In this document: positions 36,001 to 47,000 of the stretch, piece after piece
Layout of the letters: every line of letters begins with the position of its first letter
How positions within the stretch are numbered: position 1 is the stretch's first letter
Assembly (NCBI GenBank): GCA_002633005.1
Contig: NMRA01000101.1
Location: forward strand, 478,115-542,114
Length of the DNA: 64,000 bases
Reading direction: 5' to 3'
DNA from: Phoronis australis
Taxonomy: Eukaryota > Phoronida > Phoronidae
Program-made: the position numbers and the translations under genes
The notes under the pieces: model-generated
What the model saw: only the letters and a program-made list of their open reading frames with translations
The model's database searches: none
Told to the model about the DNA's origin: nothing

Positions 36001-38088
36001 GAGTTGCAATCCTGCTGTGAGCCTAGGAAGAAGTGTCTCCATCATTGAGCTCAGTGAAAACTGTTGCCACTGCTCAACTCAAGTAGCAGCAAAATTCATT
36101 AAATACACATCTTAAAAAACTTAGTTGAATGTGCGTCATACAATATCATATGATATACAATGTATGTGATGATGACAGTGGATGATATCGTGATTCGTGA
36201 TCTAATATCCTGCTGTTATCAGGTTCCTTTGGTGAAGCGCTATTATTGTCTAGAAATTTTTCATTTACTTTAATCATAGGCCTCGTTTGAATTTGGAAAG
36301 ACTTATGCTACTTTGTCTTCTCTTTGGTTTTAGCTAATATATAATCAGCTACTACAGTGACTATGGTTTTCTTTCTGGTTTTGGATGTTTGCTCAATATA
36401 TTGGGTTCCAGCTTTATTTTATTTCAGGAAAAACATAGTCACAGTGATTTAAAGACATTTGGTCAAGAAAGTAAGTATTCGACACCACAGTGTTGTTTAT
36501 AATGCAGAATTCCTGGGCAGAAATTTCTGTGCATGATACAACAAAGGGCTGAAATGCAATGGAATACATACATGTATATCAATTTTTAAGCTGAAATGAT
36601 GGAAATCCAGGCGCAGAAAAAATATGCAACTTTTCAGGCACAAAAAAGGAATGAGTGGAAATTCCCTTTTTAAAATGGAAAGTGTTTATAGTAATCAAAT
36701 ATTTTGCTATACTCTGCTCATCTGTACATAGCACATGGCTATCATTCATCTTGTATAAGGAGCCATTTCCTTTGGATTCAACGTATTCTGTACTCCAGTT
36801 GGCCATTTTTGCATTTTGCCATCCGCCTCACTCAATGCCAAAGTGCTTCATGGATGCTCATGAAGTTTTCAGCTGTGTTCCTATTGAGATAATCACAAGA
36901 CATATAAATCTTTGGATGGGTTCTGCTTCTGGGGTGCCCCCTAGTGTCAATTTTTGTCTATGCCTCAATATCTACCAAGCTCCTTGGTTGGTCTTCATGA
37001 AACTCTAGTATTTTTATGTATTCTAGTTTAGGAGAACATGCTTCGCATTGATTTTGTGACAAGGCCAACTACTGTAGCATCACTTAGTGGCTATTCATGT
37101 CTTCTTTGCATATGGCTCTGTCTTCCAAGTTCCTTGGTGGATGTTCACAAAATTTGGCAAATAAGTTTCAGTCAAGAAGACGACAGCGCCTGCCTTTGCA
37201 CCTGACTCATTCTGGGCGCCCCCTAGTGTACTATTTATTTTATATAATGTTAAAGAACATCTCTAGAAGCATGATATTATGGGCACAGTTCAACGCTTTT
37301 CATTGGTCTTGTTTTTATAGTGAAAGAAGTCAACAAACAGCTGATGGCAATAGTCAATGTCCTTATAACTGTCGGTGGGGCTTTTGCATTTGGATTCATT
37401 GGCTCTGATATCATGGCCAACAGCTCTATGCAGACGGTAAGTGTGTGTCTCAAGGGTACAAAATAATCTTTCTAATGGATCTTAATGAAGCTTAAAAGTA
37501 TGGACATAAGTCAATGAGCAATTGTAACTGTTACAGGGTGCGTCCTAACTGTGTTTACCCTAAATATCCGTACTCAGGCCAGATCTCTAGTTGATCCAAT
37601 GATGGCCAGCCATGTCAATACTCAGGACGGACCTCTAGAAAATCTAATGATGGCCACCCATGTCAATACTCAGGGCAGAGTTCTAGTAAATCTAATGTTG
37701 GCCAGCCTTGTCAATACTCAGGGCAGACTTCTAGTATATCTAATGATGGTCAGCCTGTCTATACTTGGGGCAGATCTCATGTCAGTGCTTACAAGATGGT
37801 GAGATCAACATCTGTAACAATAGCCTGACGTAAATATTGTGGGACCAGAATCTATACTAATAAGTAGCCGGGAGCTGTAAATTGCTTCCAACCAGATACA
37901 GGATTAGATGATGTGTTGCTTGTCTGTTTTATAATTGGATAATATGTGTCTAGTATTTGATAATTCTTCAAATCATACATAGAAGAATAATGTGCTCATT
38001 CCTCTTGCAGAGAATAGTCACTGGATCTGTCATGGCATTCATAGTGTTCATAGCAGACATGTACTTCCTGGTCAAGAATGAACTTTGA
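32853..38088 (+). CDS. TMEM199: TMEM199 / Vma12-type V-ATPase assembly factor (complete, 6 exons)
   Basis: The family acts in the ER membrane with CCDC115 and VMA21 to assemble the V0 sector of the vacuolar ATPase. Exons 32853-33054, 35203-35276, 35474-35563, 36428-36470, 37321-37436 and 38011-38088 join in phase to 200 residues (human 208). An N-terminal cytosolic part with YLHELLLGSELYLSSPEQP and NPELEERIQKLKIEQENRQY is followed by two membrane segments (about 144-164 and 177-196) and a short tail. The start MEGNCCVVLTEKI was preferred because its length fits the family; an in-frame ATG at 32805 would add 16 residues. The protein ends KNEL, but this tail should be cytosolic, so it is probably not a KDEL-type signal. 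Introns carry two minisatellites and a transposon. Confidence 0.94.
33060..35200. other. TMEM199 intron 1, no recognisable element
   Basis: About 2.1 kb of AT-rich sequence with a poly-G run near 34700. I find no exon, known repeat or RNA gene in it. Confidence 0.5.
35203..35276 (+). CDS. TMEM199: TMEM199 exon 2
   Basis: Acceptor TTCAG, donor GTATGT, 74 nt. It encodes KSCYLHELLLGSELYLSSPE, matching the family YLHELLEGSEIYLP block. It is too short for a simple ORF scan. Confidence 0.95.
35474..35563 (+). CDS. TMEM199: TMEM199 exon 3
   Basis: Acceptor TTGCAG, donor GTATCA, 30 codons in phase 0/0. It encodes NPELEERIQKLKIEQENRQY and MTKNV, the coiled segment typical of the family. Confidence 0.95.
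35645..35945. repeat. 53-bp minisatellite, six copies, in TMEM199 intron 3
   Basis: GGAGTCAGTCTAGAATATGG-type units recur at 35661, 35714, 35767, 35816, 35869 and 35922. One interval is 49 bp because of a 4-bp deletion. An ORF runs through it by chance. Confidence 0.93.
36428..36470 (+). CDS. TMEM199: TMEM199 exon 4 (43 nt)
   Basis: Acceptor TTTCAG, donor GTAAGT. It encodes EKHSHSDLKTFGQE, aligning with the HGGTLSDLGKQ segment, phase 1 out. Confidence 0.9.
36890..37316 (-). mobile_element. Helitron-like modular element, reverse orientation, in TMEM199 intron 4
   Basis: On the minus strand it reads ACAAGACCAATG, then GCGTTGAACTGTGCCCA and ACACTAGGGGGCGCCC, matching in order the left part of the elements at 25.1 and 51.4 kb. 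GCCCCCTAGTG occurs at 36936 and 37218. Its left terminus falls only a few bases before TMEM199 exon 5. Confidence 0.55.
37321..37436 (+). CDS. TMEM199: TMEM199 exon 5 (membrane segment 1)
   Basis: Acceptor TTTTTATAG, donor GTAAGT. It encodes MKEVNKQLMAIVNVLITVGG and the rest of the first hydrophobic helix. The pyrimidine tract before it is the end of an inserted transposon. Confidence 0.95.
37565..37785. repeat. 48-bp minisatellite, about 4.5 copies, in TMEM199 intron 5
   Basis: TACTCAGG recurs at 37571, 37619, 37667 and 37715, each followed by a CTCTAG or TTCTAG word and GATGGCCAGCC. A degraded last copy follows. Confidence 0.92.
38011..38088 (+). CDS. TMEM199: TMEM199 exon 6 (membrane segment 2, stop)
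   Basis: Acceptor CTTGCAG. It encodes the second helix, VTGSVMAFIVFIADMYFLV, then KNEL and TGA at 38086-38088. Confidence 0.95.
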   Translation, partial: RIVTGSVMAFIVFIADMYFLVKNEL

Positions 38089-38786
38089 CCTGCCAAACAA
38101 TTGCTCCAGACATGAAGGAACCGTGTCTCAAAGTGCAGCCAAGTGCTGTCATTTACCATCTAATTGAATCAGCCATAGTGGCCGGTGCTTGAAGTGTCTA
38201 TTCATTTTAATTCCTAATTTAACTTCTTGGTGGATTAATGCAGAACTAGGTGGAAGTTGTAAAATTGTGAGTTACCTGTTATGATCCACGAATCAAATAG
38301 GACTTATAAATGTCACTGTTCAAGGATTCCTTTCATTCCATTGTATATCCCGCAACCACTGTATGTACTGTGGTCAGTGGTACATTTAGGTTATTCAGCA
38401 GCATAACGAGGCATACATGTAAACCTAGAGATCCTGCAAGATTGGCATGCTTGGAAGTTGTGCAGGGTCTGAAGACCAGCTAGATTAGGTTTGAAAAACA
38501 GACTGCTATTTTGTGTTTTATACCACATTGCAAAATCTGATTTATACTGCATGGTATTGATACTGACGCACTTGAAGTCTGTAGTCGGGTGGTTAGGATA
38601 TATGCAGGGATATCAGTGCATTTCGTGAATAGACTGGATGATGCACAGTCGACCAATTAACTGGCCAGGTAACCACAATTGCGATAAGACACTATCTGAG
38701 TACTTTGAAATGTTATAAGCATGTCAACCACTACACTGCTTTTTGCACAGTGTTTGTAATAACAAATTTAAATATTATGTACTGAA

Positions 38787-38808
38787 AATAAATAAATTCT
38801 TAAATAAA
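38787..38808 (+). terminator. Cluster of poly(A) signals of TMEM199
   Basis: Three AATAAA hexamers (38787, 38791 and 38803) lie 0.7 kb after the TMEM199 stop codon. Confidence 0.65.
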
Positions 38809-38838
38809 CTTGAAGTGGTTTCATGGTAACTAAGTAAG

Positions 38839-38914
38839 TGAAAGTTTCTTTTCAATTTACACCATTTAGTAGTAAATTGTTCTCTACATGGTGTAAACCA
38901 AAAAGAAACTTTCA
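38839..38914. repeat. 27-bp inverted repeat just downstream of the TMEM199 poly(A) signals
   Basis: The left arm TGAAAGTTTCTTTTC (continuing to TTTACACCAT) pairs with the right arm at 38888-38914 (ATGGTGTAAA to GAAACTTTCA), with three mismatches and a 22-nt loop. It could be a tiny MITE or a hairpin near the cleavage site. Confidence 0.7.
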
Positions 38915-39171
38915 ATTAAATTCTTGTCAATGATATTTTTTTTCATTTTATGGAAATGTACATCCTATTTCATCCTAACTCTCATATCACTGCATATCAC
39001 GATATTAATGTTTAGAGGAGTGATACCACAGATAAGGTCTGCCATCTGACGCGTGGTATGTATATGGTAAGGCCAAATTGGTCCCTCTCTCTAAGAAGGT
39101 GTTCTATTAATTAGATCTTTTTAGACATTTGGTATGTTATGGTGCAGTGGTACAGCTTTCATTTGGTATAT

Positions 39172-39950
39172 CAGGTGTCCCAAAAAGTGAGCAATTTTGA
39201 CAAGTAATTTCTCAGCAATTGACCAACAGAATTCGTATAAAATTTTCACAATGTATCTTCAGGGTGTAATCAACGAGTCTATAAAGTTGGTCAGAGAAGT
39301 TGGAAAGGAAAAACAAATATTCAATTTATTGACACGTATAGAGCCAAAGTTAAGTCAACGCTACATGCATTTATGGGATGAAAATCTTTTCCGAGATTGC
39401 AGGCGACTTTATCCTGGAAACAGTCACGTGTTTCAGCAAGATGTGGCTCCTTCACACACGAGCACGATAATTCAGGCTCATCAAAATTCACCAAAAAGGA
39501 TGAGATGCCTCTGCTCAGGCATGACTGCAATCCAATGGACTATTTCAATTAGGACACTCTGAAGGAGACAGTTAACCGGGGAATGAGAGACAAATTGACT
39601 GAGCAGGAGTTAAAAGACAGGATAGTTATGTCATGGGAGAAAACCTCATGGGAAGAAATACGGAAAAGCATTTCTGGTTGGAAGAAACGGCTCCGTTTAG
39701 TCGTGAAGGAAGATAGCGGCCACATTAAGTATAGACTGATATAAGCGGGCTTCCCTTCCATGTTTTATTTTTTGATCTGTTTTTAATTTGACAGTACTCG
39801 CACAATTGGACACAGGTCTCTTTGATAATTTTCAAATTTGTTTACGATATCCTAAGGTTCATCTGTAAGAAAATTTAAAAAAAATTCGGCTAAACTGTTG
39901 CCGAGAAATTACTTGTCAAAGAGTGGCTCACTTTTTGGGACACCGAATAT
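39172..39950 (+). mobile_element. Broken Tc1/mariner-type transposon
   Basis: Inverted termini of about 45 bp: GGTGTCCCAAAAAGTGAGC at 39174, with its complement ending near 39944; the inner part TGACAAGTAATTTCTC is shared. Both ends abut TATAT-type sequence, as expected for TA insertion. Between them is only the C-terminal part of a transposase. The element is about 0.78 kb against about 1.3 kb for intact relatives. Confidence 0.85.
39248..39744 (+). pseudogene. Mariner-type transposase remnant (N-terminus deleted, frameshifted)
   Basis: VFQQDVAPSHTS is the block carrying the second catalytic Asp of the DDE/D triad. After a frame change NPMDYF appears, the region of the third acidic residue, followed by an internal TAG and a helical C-terminus. 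The DNA-binding domain and first Asp are missing, so it is inactive. Confidence 0.8.
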
Positions 39951-40309
39951 AATGTACCGGTATTACTGCTGCAATTTGTTTTGGGTAGCGCACTGTTTGG
40001 GAACAGATCACCTAGAGCCGTGGATATGCAGCCTTTGAGGTGAATGAAAAGACACTGTTGGCTGCCGACAGGCATGCGCGAATGTGATAAAAGGGAGACC
40101 CAGGTAAAAAGTATTAATACGTGTATGATGCCGTTCGGATGTGTGAGTCACAAGAAAACTGTCAACACATCTCTTCGTAATTTCCTTGGCGACTCCGAGG
40201 GGCTCAGTGCTTAAATGAGAGAAGGGATATAGCTTGGGATAAGTAATGACCAAAATTGGATCACAGATGAAAAGGGGTTGGACCCAGTCTCCAGATACGA
40301 GAAGTTACC

Positions 40310-40548
40310 CAGGGCTTGGAATTTTCCTCTTTTAAGAGGATCTCGTTTTCAGTTTCGATTTTCTCTTATTAGCTTTCCAATCCTGTTTCCTCTTTTTTGT
40401 CTTTATTTATCATTATTTTGACTTTATTTATGCAAAAACGTTTATTTTTCTCTATATTTTACAACATACTTCTATCACACAAACCTATTTGTGGAACGAT
40501 ACATCACCTGGAAAATTTTCCTCTTTTTTGTCGTTATCCCAAGCCCTG
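40310..40548. mobile_element. hAT-like MITE, 239 bp
   Basis: It begins CAGGGCTTGGAATTTTCCTC and ends with the complement-type CCAAGCCCTG. TTACC flanks both sides. The inside is T-rich with no coding capacity. Termini match the element at 12523. Confidence 0.75.
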
Positions 40549-41255
40549 TTACCACCCCCTCTTCAATAATCAAAATATAAAAAGTTGTGTATTGTTAGCA
40601 GTAGTCGCTTGAATTAACAATAGATATGTTTGGTGCTTTGTAACTGTATATATCACTTCAATGCCTGATGTATATGAATACTATACATTTATACTCAATG
40701 GCATTGCCGCGCCAAGTTACTGAATGATAATTTGTTCAGATAAATTGTTATCACGTTCTACACATATTTTCGCCTTGTAGACTGCCGTGCAGAAATTGTA
40801 CTTGTGCGAGCTCGAATTCAAATAAACAGTTAAATTACGTATCTACGTGAAAACATTCCAGGCACCTTTTTCACCAGAACGCCGTATTTTACTGGTTTTC
40901 AGGGTTTAAGCGGAGACCAAACGGTCACTTTTGGTGCAAGTCTCCACTCGATGCCTAAACACGTGGTAAAGTTATGACATTGTGAAACAGGCCCCAAGTG
41001 TTGGGACTGATGGACTTGGTGATCATGAGAATTAACTCATTATCTGAGTGGACGGGCATGATGCAAGAAACCCTTACCTGCAAGATTTTTTAAAACGTTG
41101 GCAATATTCTAATATTGGCAAGCTTTTCAAAAATATTGGTGAGATTTTTTCGAATTTTCCGTACATTTGGAGTGAAAATATGTTGTTTTTGGAGGTGTCC
41201 GACAGTGTACACTGTCAGCGATGTTCCACTTAATGCCCCTGATTTAGTTAGCTAT

Positions 41256-41298
41256 CGGCTTGGAATGACCAATGAAAATTTTCCAGGTGGTGTTTTGT
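41256..41298 (+). mobile_element. Fragment of a hAT-like MITE
   Basis: GGCTTGGAATGACCAATGA is shared exactly with the left end of the MITE at 12523, followed by AAATTTTCC as in the copy at 40310. No matching right end was seen. Confidence 0.4.
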
Positions 41299-41849
41299 TC
41301 CACGAATAAATAGGCTTGTGTGATAGAAATATTTTTTACTTAGATTAAGTCAAAATAATGATATAAAGGGAAAAATGGAAATCAAATAAGACGGAATTGA
41401 AACCAAGAAAAAGGAAATCATCTTAAAAGAGCAAAATAATATCGACCTCAGCTGTATGTCTGCAATATGGTCTTCTCATACCAAGGTATACTCCTTAGTG
41501 CCATCTCGAAAACTGGAAACCCACTAATTGCTTCGGCTTAGTGTTGTACAGTCCAAGAAATAATCCCTGGGCCGTGACGCATAAGACATTTTGACCAAAG
41601 TCACCCTTCCCTTGCCAAATGAAGTTCCGAGAAAGAATTTTGGTGCGGCAAGACCTAACCGCGATGGCACTCATGATGAAGCAGCCGCGTCCAATTCCAT
41701 TGATGAGACCGATTCCCCAGTCCCAGTAGTGAATACACGACAACTTATGTTTAATCTATTTATTTTAATCTAGCAGTAACATTCCCTTACTTTGCCCCAT
41801 ATTGCAACAAAACAGTCGCCCTAGATGGTCTCCTAAAATCAGTTTAACG

Positions 41850-41913
41850 TGGGCGGCGCAGCACTGAAAAAAGTGGGGGCTATAGCCCCATCCCCCCTAT
41901 GGCACGCCGCCCA
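41850..41913. mobile_element. 64-bp GC-rich palindromic element
   Basis: TGGGCGGCG at both ends in inverted orientation encloses CAGCACTGAAAAAAGTGGGG and the self-complementary GGGGGCTATAGCCCC. Related copies are at 51309, 52598, 60474 and 60552. Confidence 0.65.
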
Positions 41914-42753
41914 TGTTAAATGGTACATGTATGCCTGCCACCGTATAATAGTAGTCTAGATATGTTAAAGGTAACTGAGGTTACCATCAATACATAATCA
42001 TGAAATACGTGTTAAACTACATTTTTACAATTTGATTCGGTAGTCATGGAAACCTGTTCACGACCGTATGAAGTGCATCAAGTTAAACATAATATGTACA
42101 CATTCTAACAAGACACGTTTCATTGAAATTGGTTTAGTGGACATATGTACTTAGTTCAACAAAATTAACATTATGCGTAATACTGTAAAATGTCCAAATG
42201 GCTGAACTCAGTCGATTGAGATTTTTAGATAGTGCTATACTTATTCACAAGTGAAATCCAAAACCGTGTTTAATTTAGCCACGGGAGTTCATGAAATCGA
42301 GACATTTTGAATTTTTATGAAAAACCAGTTGTATGAAACTAAAGGACAATTTATCTTAGAAAATTAATAGCGCATTTGTGATTTCATCTTGCATATTTAC
42401 ATCAAATTATATTTGGATATTTTGTTTATGTAGGTCTACCGTTCTTTTTGCTCAGTGATTTTAAAAAGATGTGATTTCATGATACAATTGGTGGCTGAAA
42501 CAAAGTCAAAAATCAATTCTACAATCTTTTTACATTCAGAAAATATACACAGTAGTTTTACGGAGTTAAAGTTTATAGTTATCCAGATATTTAACTTAAT
42601 GCACAGGAAGTGCGGTTTTTTCAAGGCGCAAAATGAATTAATTTTTCCTCCTAGTTGGAGAAATCTCCCCTCATTTCGTCAAAATATAATTACAGTCAGC
42701 TTATAAACTTGTATGGTGGCATATTTTTGTTGTCCTTCCAAGTCAGAGTCGAG
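41914..42753. other. Intergenic, dispersed AT-rich repeat
   Basis: The segment 42505-42600 resembles 20985-21070 in SFSWAP intron 8 (both contain AATTCTACA, TTCAGAAAATAT and AGATATTT in order), so it is a dispersed repeat of unknown type. Otherwise this is the presumed 3' UTR and flank of the PTB-domain gene. Confidence 0.4.
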
Positions 42754-44078
42754 TCAAGGTAAATATCCAAACGTTCTTTCCATGTCGTCGACTGGGTTGT
42801 CAGTGCCATTGACAGGGTTGTTATCTGTTGGGACCGTCCCTGGCTCGGGAGAGGTCGGGCCTTCTCGGTTAATATCGTAAGCATTATACTCGTCGTTGTC
42901 AACCATGTTCCTGTAGTGCTTCAGAGACTGTCCGAACGCACGCTCGTTGCCAAACTGTCGCTCCTCATTCTGCCAATCACGAGGTCGTGCATTTTCCCAT
43001 GGGTCAGACGCAGTCTTCATGAAAATTTCAGAGTTGAATCCGCCAACTGGTACATCATGGTCGCTATGGCGACGCCCAGTGCTACCATAACGCGTCAGAC
43101 GGTTGCTCCTCCTTTTGTTTTTCTTAGACTTTTTATCCTTCACTCTCATCGGAGATGGCGACCTATTGCGGATCATGTGTGGTGGTAAGGATTTTGCTCG
43201 CGATATATCTGGCTGCGACAAAGCGTATGGTCTCGGCCCTTGTGGTGGTGGCATAACCCCAGGTGGGATATAACGCTGCTCAACGAAGGGTCCTCTTACG
43301 TACATAGAGCGACTGCGTGGATCAGGTTCAGGGTAGTAAACAAAAACTGGGCGGCCAGGTCCTCTGTGTCGCTCAAGTTCAAGATGGGCATCACCATTTT
43401 CCGCCTCGAACTCATCTCTTCTGCTCATTCTCCCAACCATGCGAGTGTAGTCAACCGGCGGCGAAGGGGGACGACGATTTTTCTGTTGCCGACTTGTGTA
43501 TATAATTTCCATGGACGAATCGCTATCGTGCCTTTTTCTGTTGGAATTACCCGTGGCCTCCATCTTCTGCTCACTTGCCGCATCAGGAGCGCGCTCTCGC
43601 GACTTGGAGCGTCCCTTCAATTTTCGCTTTGGTGATTTAGCTCTGCCCTGGAACTCTGGTAATGGCGGTGAGGATGATGTCGATCGCGAAGATACCGAGT
43701 CAGTGCGTTTTATAGTGTACCGATAGCCTTTGCCAGATGCTTCAACTGCTGGTGGAGCTCCGCCGACGTGAATGATAGTTGCTGGTTGTAATTCAGGAGG
43801 TCGAATGTTTGCATATGTTCTTCCTGGCGGAGGCATCGGGCCTGGTGGTGGGACTCTTACCATTGATGGCCGTGGGCCTATAACACGCATTCCTGGAGGA
43901 ACCATCATTCTTGGAGGCGGCATCCCCGGCCTTACTGCCACAAGAGGAGGCCGGATGCCTGGGCGGAGAATGGCGCCAGGGGGTGCTACAAACCTTGGCG
44001 GCATGACACCGACTGGGCCAGAAGGTCCGACACCATTAATTCCGTTTGTTATGTTGTAAGTTTTGATCATTCCGTCCC
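42754..44078 (-). CDS. PTB-domain gene exon 4 (disordered tail, stop)
   Basis: Acceptor TCAACAG at 44079; 441 codons ending TGA at 42754-42756. The exon encodes the whole Pro/Gly-rich, Arg/Ser-rich and acidic tail. Open frames on the opposite strand here are shadows. Confidence 0.88.
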
Positions 44079-47000
44079 CTGTTGATAATATAAAATACTT
44101 GTGAATAATGCTGTTGATGAAAAGCATTTCTTTTGTACCCTTATTCAAATTCAAACAAATAGCACGAAATGAAGGAGTGGAGATCAAGTATCGAGCCCAA
44201 ACCTCAGGTGGCTGTTGTGTTTCCTTGTGTGCTGCCAGCAGCCAAAAGAGGAAAATTATAATTCACTTCTATTGTTCGGCAGCATAGGGAAAAAATCTGC
44301 CCAGGCAAACAGCACTCTCCTCAAAACGGAAAATTCAACCTAACTTTCTTTTCTGAGCAAAAGCTACACATCTCGTTTTCATAAATACTTGCCTGCGTGA
44401 AAGTAGCCTCCCTTTTCCATGTCAATCCTCTTCAACGAAGAATCTTCACGAGCACTATCGGAGCCACTGGCGTCATGCCGTATCTCGTTTTGCAGCACGT
44501 CGACAGGTGGTGGCTCGTCTGTCCAGTTTTCCTGCAACAATGAGGTGATTAGTTTTGGTTTCCTTGGTAATGCTAAATGTTTCATTTCGGTGGAAAACGT
44601 TAACAAACCCGAATGTCTAAAAATGGGCAAATGTCGTTCGGGATAAAATCCTATCCGTCAAATTTCGTAAAAATTTTTCAGCAAACCTGGCAAATAATGG
44701 GGCAAAAGTGAACAATAAAGCTTTCGTATTAATTCAAAACTCACCAAACTAATGAACTGTCCAAGATATCGGGACAGCCGCAAAAATGGTACAAGATAAC
44801 GCAACTTTTTGGCTCTTATTACACATGTTTTCACGAGGCCAGCACAAAATGTTTTAAAAAAATATTACACTGATTGTAAATGCTTCAATGAGGAAAACGA
44901 CCGTAGGGGGCCAGAAGAGGTAATTGTTGATGTACGAGAATGACCGTGACTATTGAATTGATACATTCCTACAGCCGTGCCATGTACGTGGACCTGCTGA
45001 CTGTGGCAAGTTTCTCTGGTAGAAGTCGAACTAATCGAGAATTGAGGTCTGGTTTGTCCTAATGTTTCCAACTCTTGCTCCACAATTCATACTTCATTAT
45101 TCTTTCAGTTGAGAAAATATCACCATTCTGCCGATACCATTTAGTCTGGAGCCTAAATTTATTACATCAAAATTGTACAGACATCTGCTATTACGAGTAG
45201 TTTTATATTCTACCCCTAGTTGCCGAAATGTTTTTTAAATAATTTTTGCTGCTATTTTGTCCGTTTCTTTTGTTGAGTGTGACCAACGGTGTTTAAATGT
45301 GCCTGTTAAAGTGCTAGAGACAATACTTTTTATCAATACGACACAGTATCATGAATTTTCAATATTTTGTCATTCACCAAACCTTTGGCAAAGTACACGA
45401 AAATGTAAAACATCAAAAGCCCTCTTATGAATTGAGCAGGAAAACGTCAAAATAAAATTTTCAGGTCAAAGTTCTCAGTAATCTTTTGTTAAAGATCCGA
45501 CAGCTTAGTTAACTGTTTATTTCTTACTTTTCCTCTCCAATACCTGTTGAAAATAGTCTATAACGTACATTGTCAGTTGTACATTTTGACGAAACGCAAC
45601 TCGAAAAGTATAACTTACCTCGTGCTGGTACGCATAGGTACATGCCTTTACCATGGATAAAGCGGCTCGGTTCGACTTGACAATGAATCCGTGACACTCG
45701 AGAACTTTAACTCCCTACAAAGTACGCGCTTAGAGTTAATCATACAGTGTAAGATCCCATGATACGTTAAGGTATCACGTTGCCTTAGACGACATTTCAT
45801 TTTTACTTCCTTAAAAAACATGCATTGTTGAAATCGAAACCTCTTTATACGCTCTGTACAAACTGAATTTAACGACAGCGATTCAATGACGTTTTTCTTG
45901 TCCTTGACCAGGAAGTACTCGATTATATTTTGACGAAAGTATATCTGGAAATGAGGACACCCATCCTTTTAGATAATGGACTCGTAAAAGGGACCCGCCT
46001 CTAGGGAACTTGTACGAAAATGTCACCTTTTCCTAGATGGTTCTTTTACAGAGGTCTTTTTAACCCTAAAACAGTACATGATGAGATGCCATGTTACAGA
46101 AACTGAGCTATAAATTTTATAGACAAAGCTTAAAGGATTTTGAAGTTATTGAGAATTCTTCTGAAGATTTTGTGGTTTTAAAATGATGCCTCTTGTAGAG
46201 TTTCTACGTCCCAACATGAAAGGGAATTATCTCGGAAAAGGACCGTCGCTTTCATTGGGTCCCGCACAGGGATTTCCACCTTCATAAGGGCGACCGTATC
46301 AACACTAAAGTTTCCTTTGCGTTAAGTGCTAATCTGTCAAAATTGTTCGAATTGGAATGAATTAAAGACATGAGCGGCCTCCAAAGGTGTCCCTCTATGC
46401 GCAAAAGGTATTGATAGCAACGTGACTTAGATGCTTTAACCAGTGTGAGGCATAATTTATCGAAAAGCTTCCGACATGTAGGAGCTTCACTTTCTGTACT
46501 GAGCCAGCTAGAGACGTGGCACTGTTTAACATATGCGTTGATTAAGAGCAGAACAATAAGGGTTTGATAACTAAAAGTACGCGTAGATTAAGTAAAAGTA
46601 CGCGTAGATTAAGGACATTTCTACACGCAGAAAGGTACTCCTTTCTGAATCCTTTGGCACTTCATACATCGATGTCGCGTAGCGAATTTCTCGTGGAAGC
46701 AGGTTTTAGAGGCTTTTAGGAAAAACAAACGTTAGTGGTATTGCAGGAATGAGTAAGTACATTGTGAAACAATGAAGCATTTCTCTGATTATGCGTCGTG
46801 TGTATGCCACTGTTCGCCGAGACATGTGTCTGAAGGGTAAGTAAAGACATTGCCAAGTGTCCTGTGGAACGTCAGCCCACCTTTAATTCCTAGAGTACAC
46901 TAGTGCAATCGATTGTCCTCTTCCAGGAAATTTTCACCTCGTTTTTAAGTCACTCGATCTGTCTATCGATAGTGTTGTTTGTTTTTACAATTGTTTTAAA

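Noticed and set aside
38077-38088. C-terminal KNEL of TMEM199 as an ER-retrieval signal
   Set aside because: In the Vma12 family both termini are cytosolic, so a lumenal KDEL receptor would not meet it.
237-38088. PRODH, SFSWAP and TMEM199 as one functional cluster
   Set aside because: The first two are convergent and metabolically unrelated to splicing; only the divergent SFSWAP/TMEM199 pair has a structural reason for co-regulation.
43240-44059. Long plus-strand open frames, including a Gly-rich one
   Set aside because: They are antisense shadows of the last exon of the PTB-domain gene, whose frame is supported by phase and composition.
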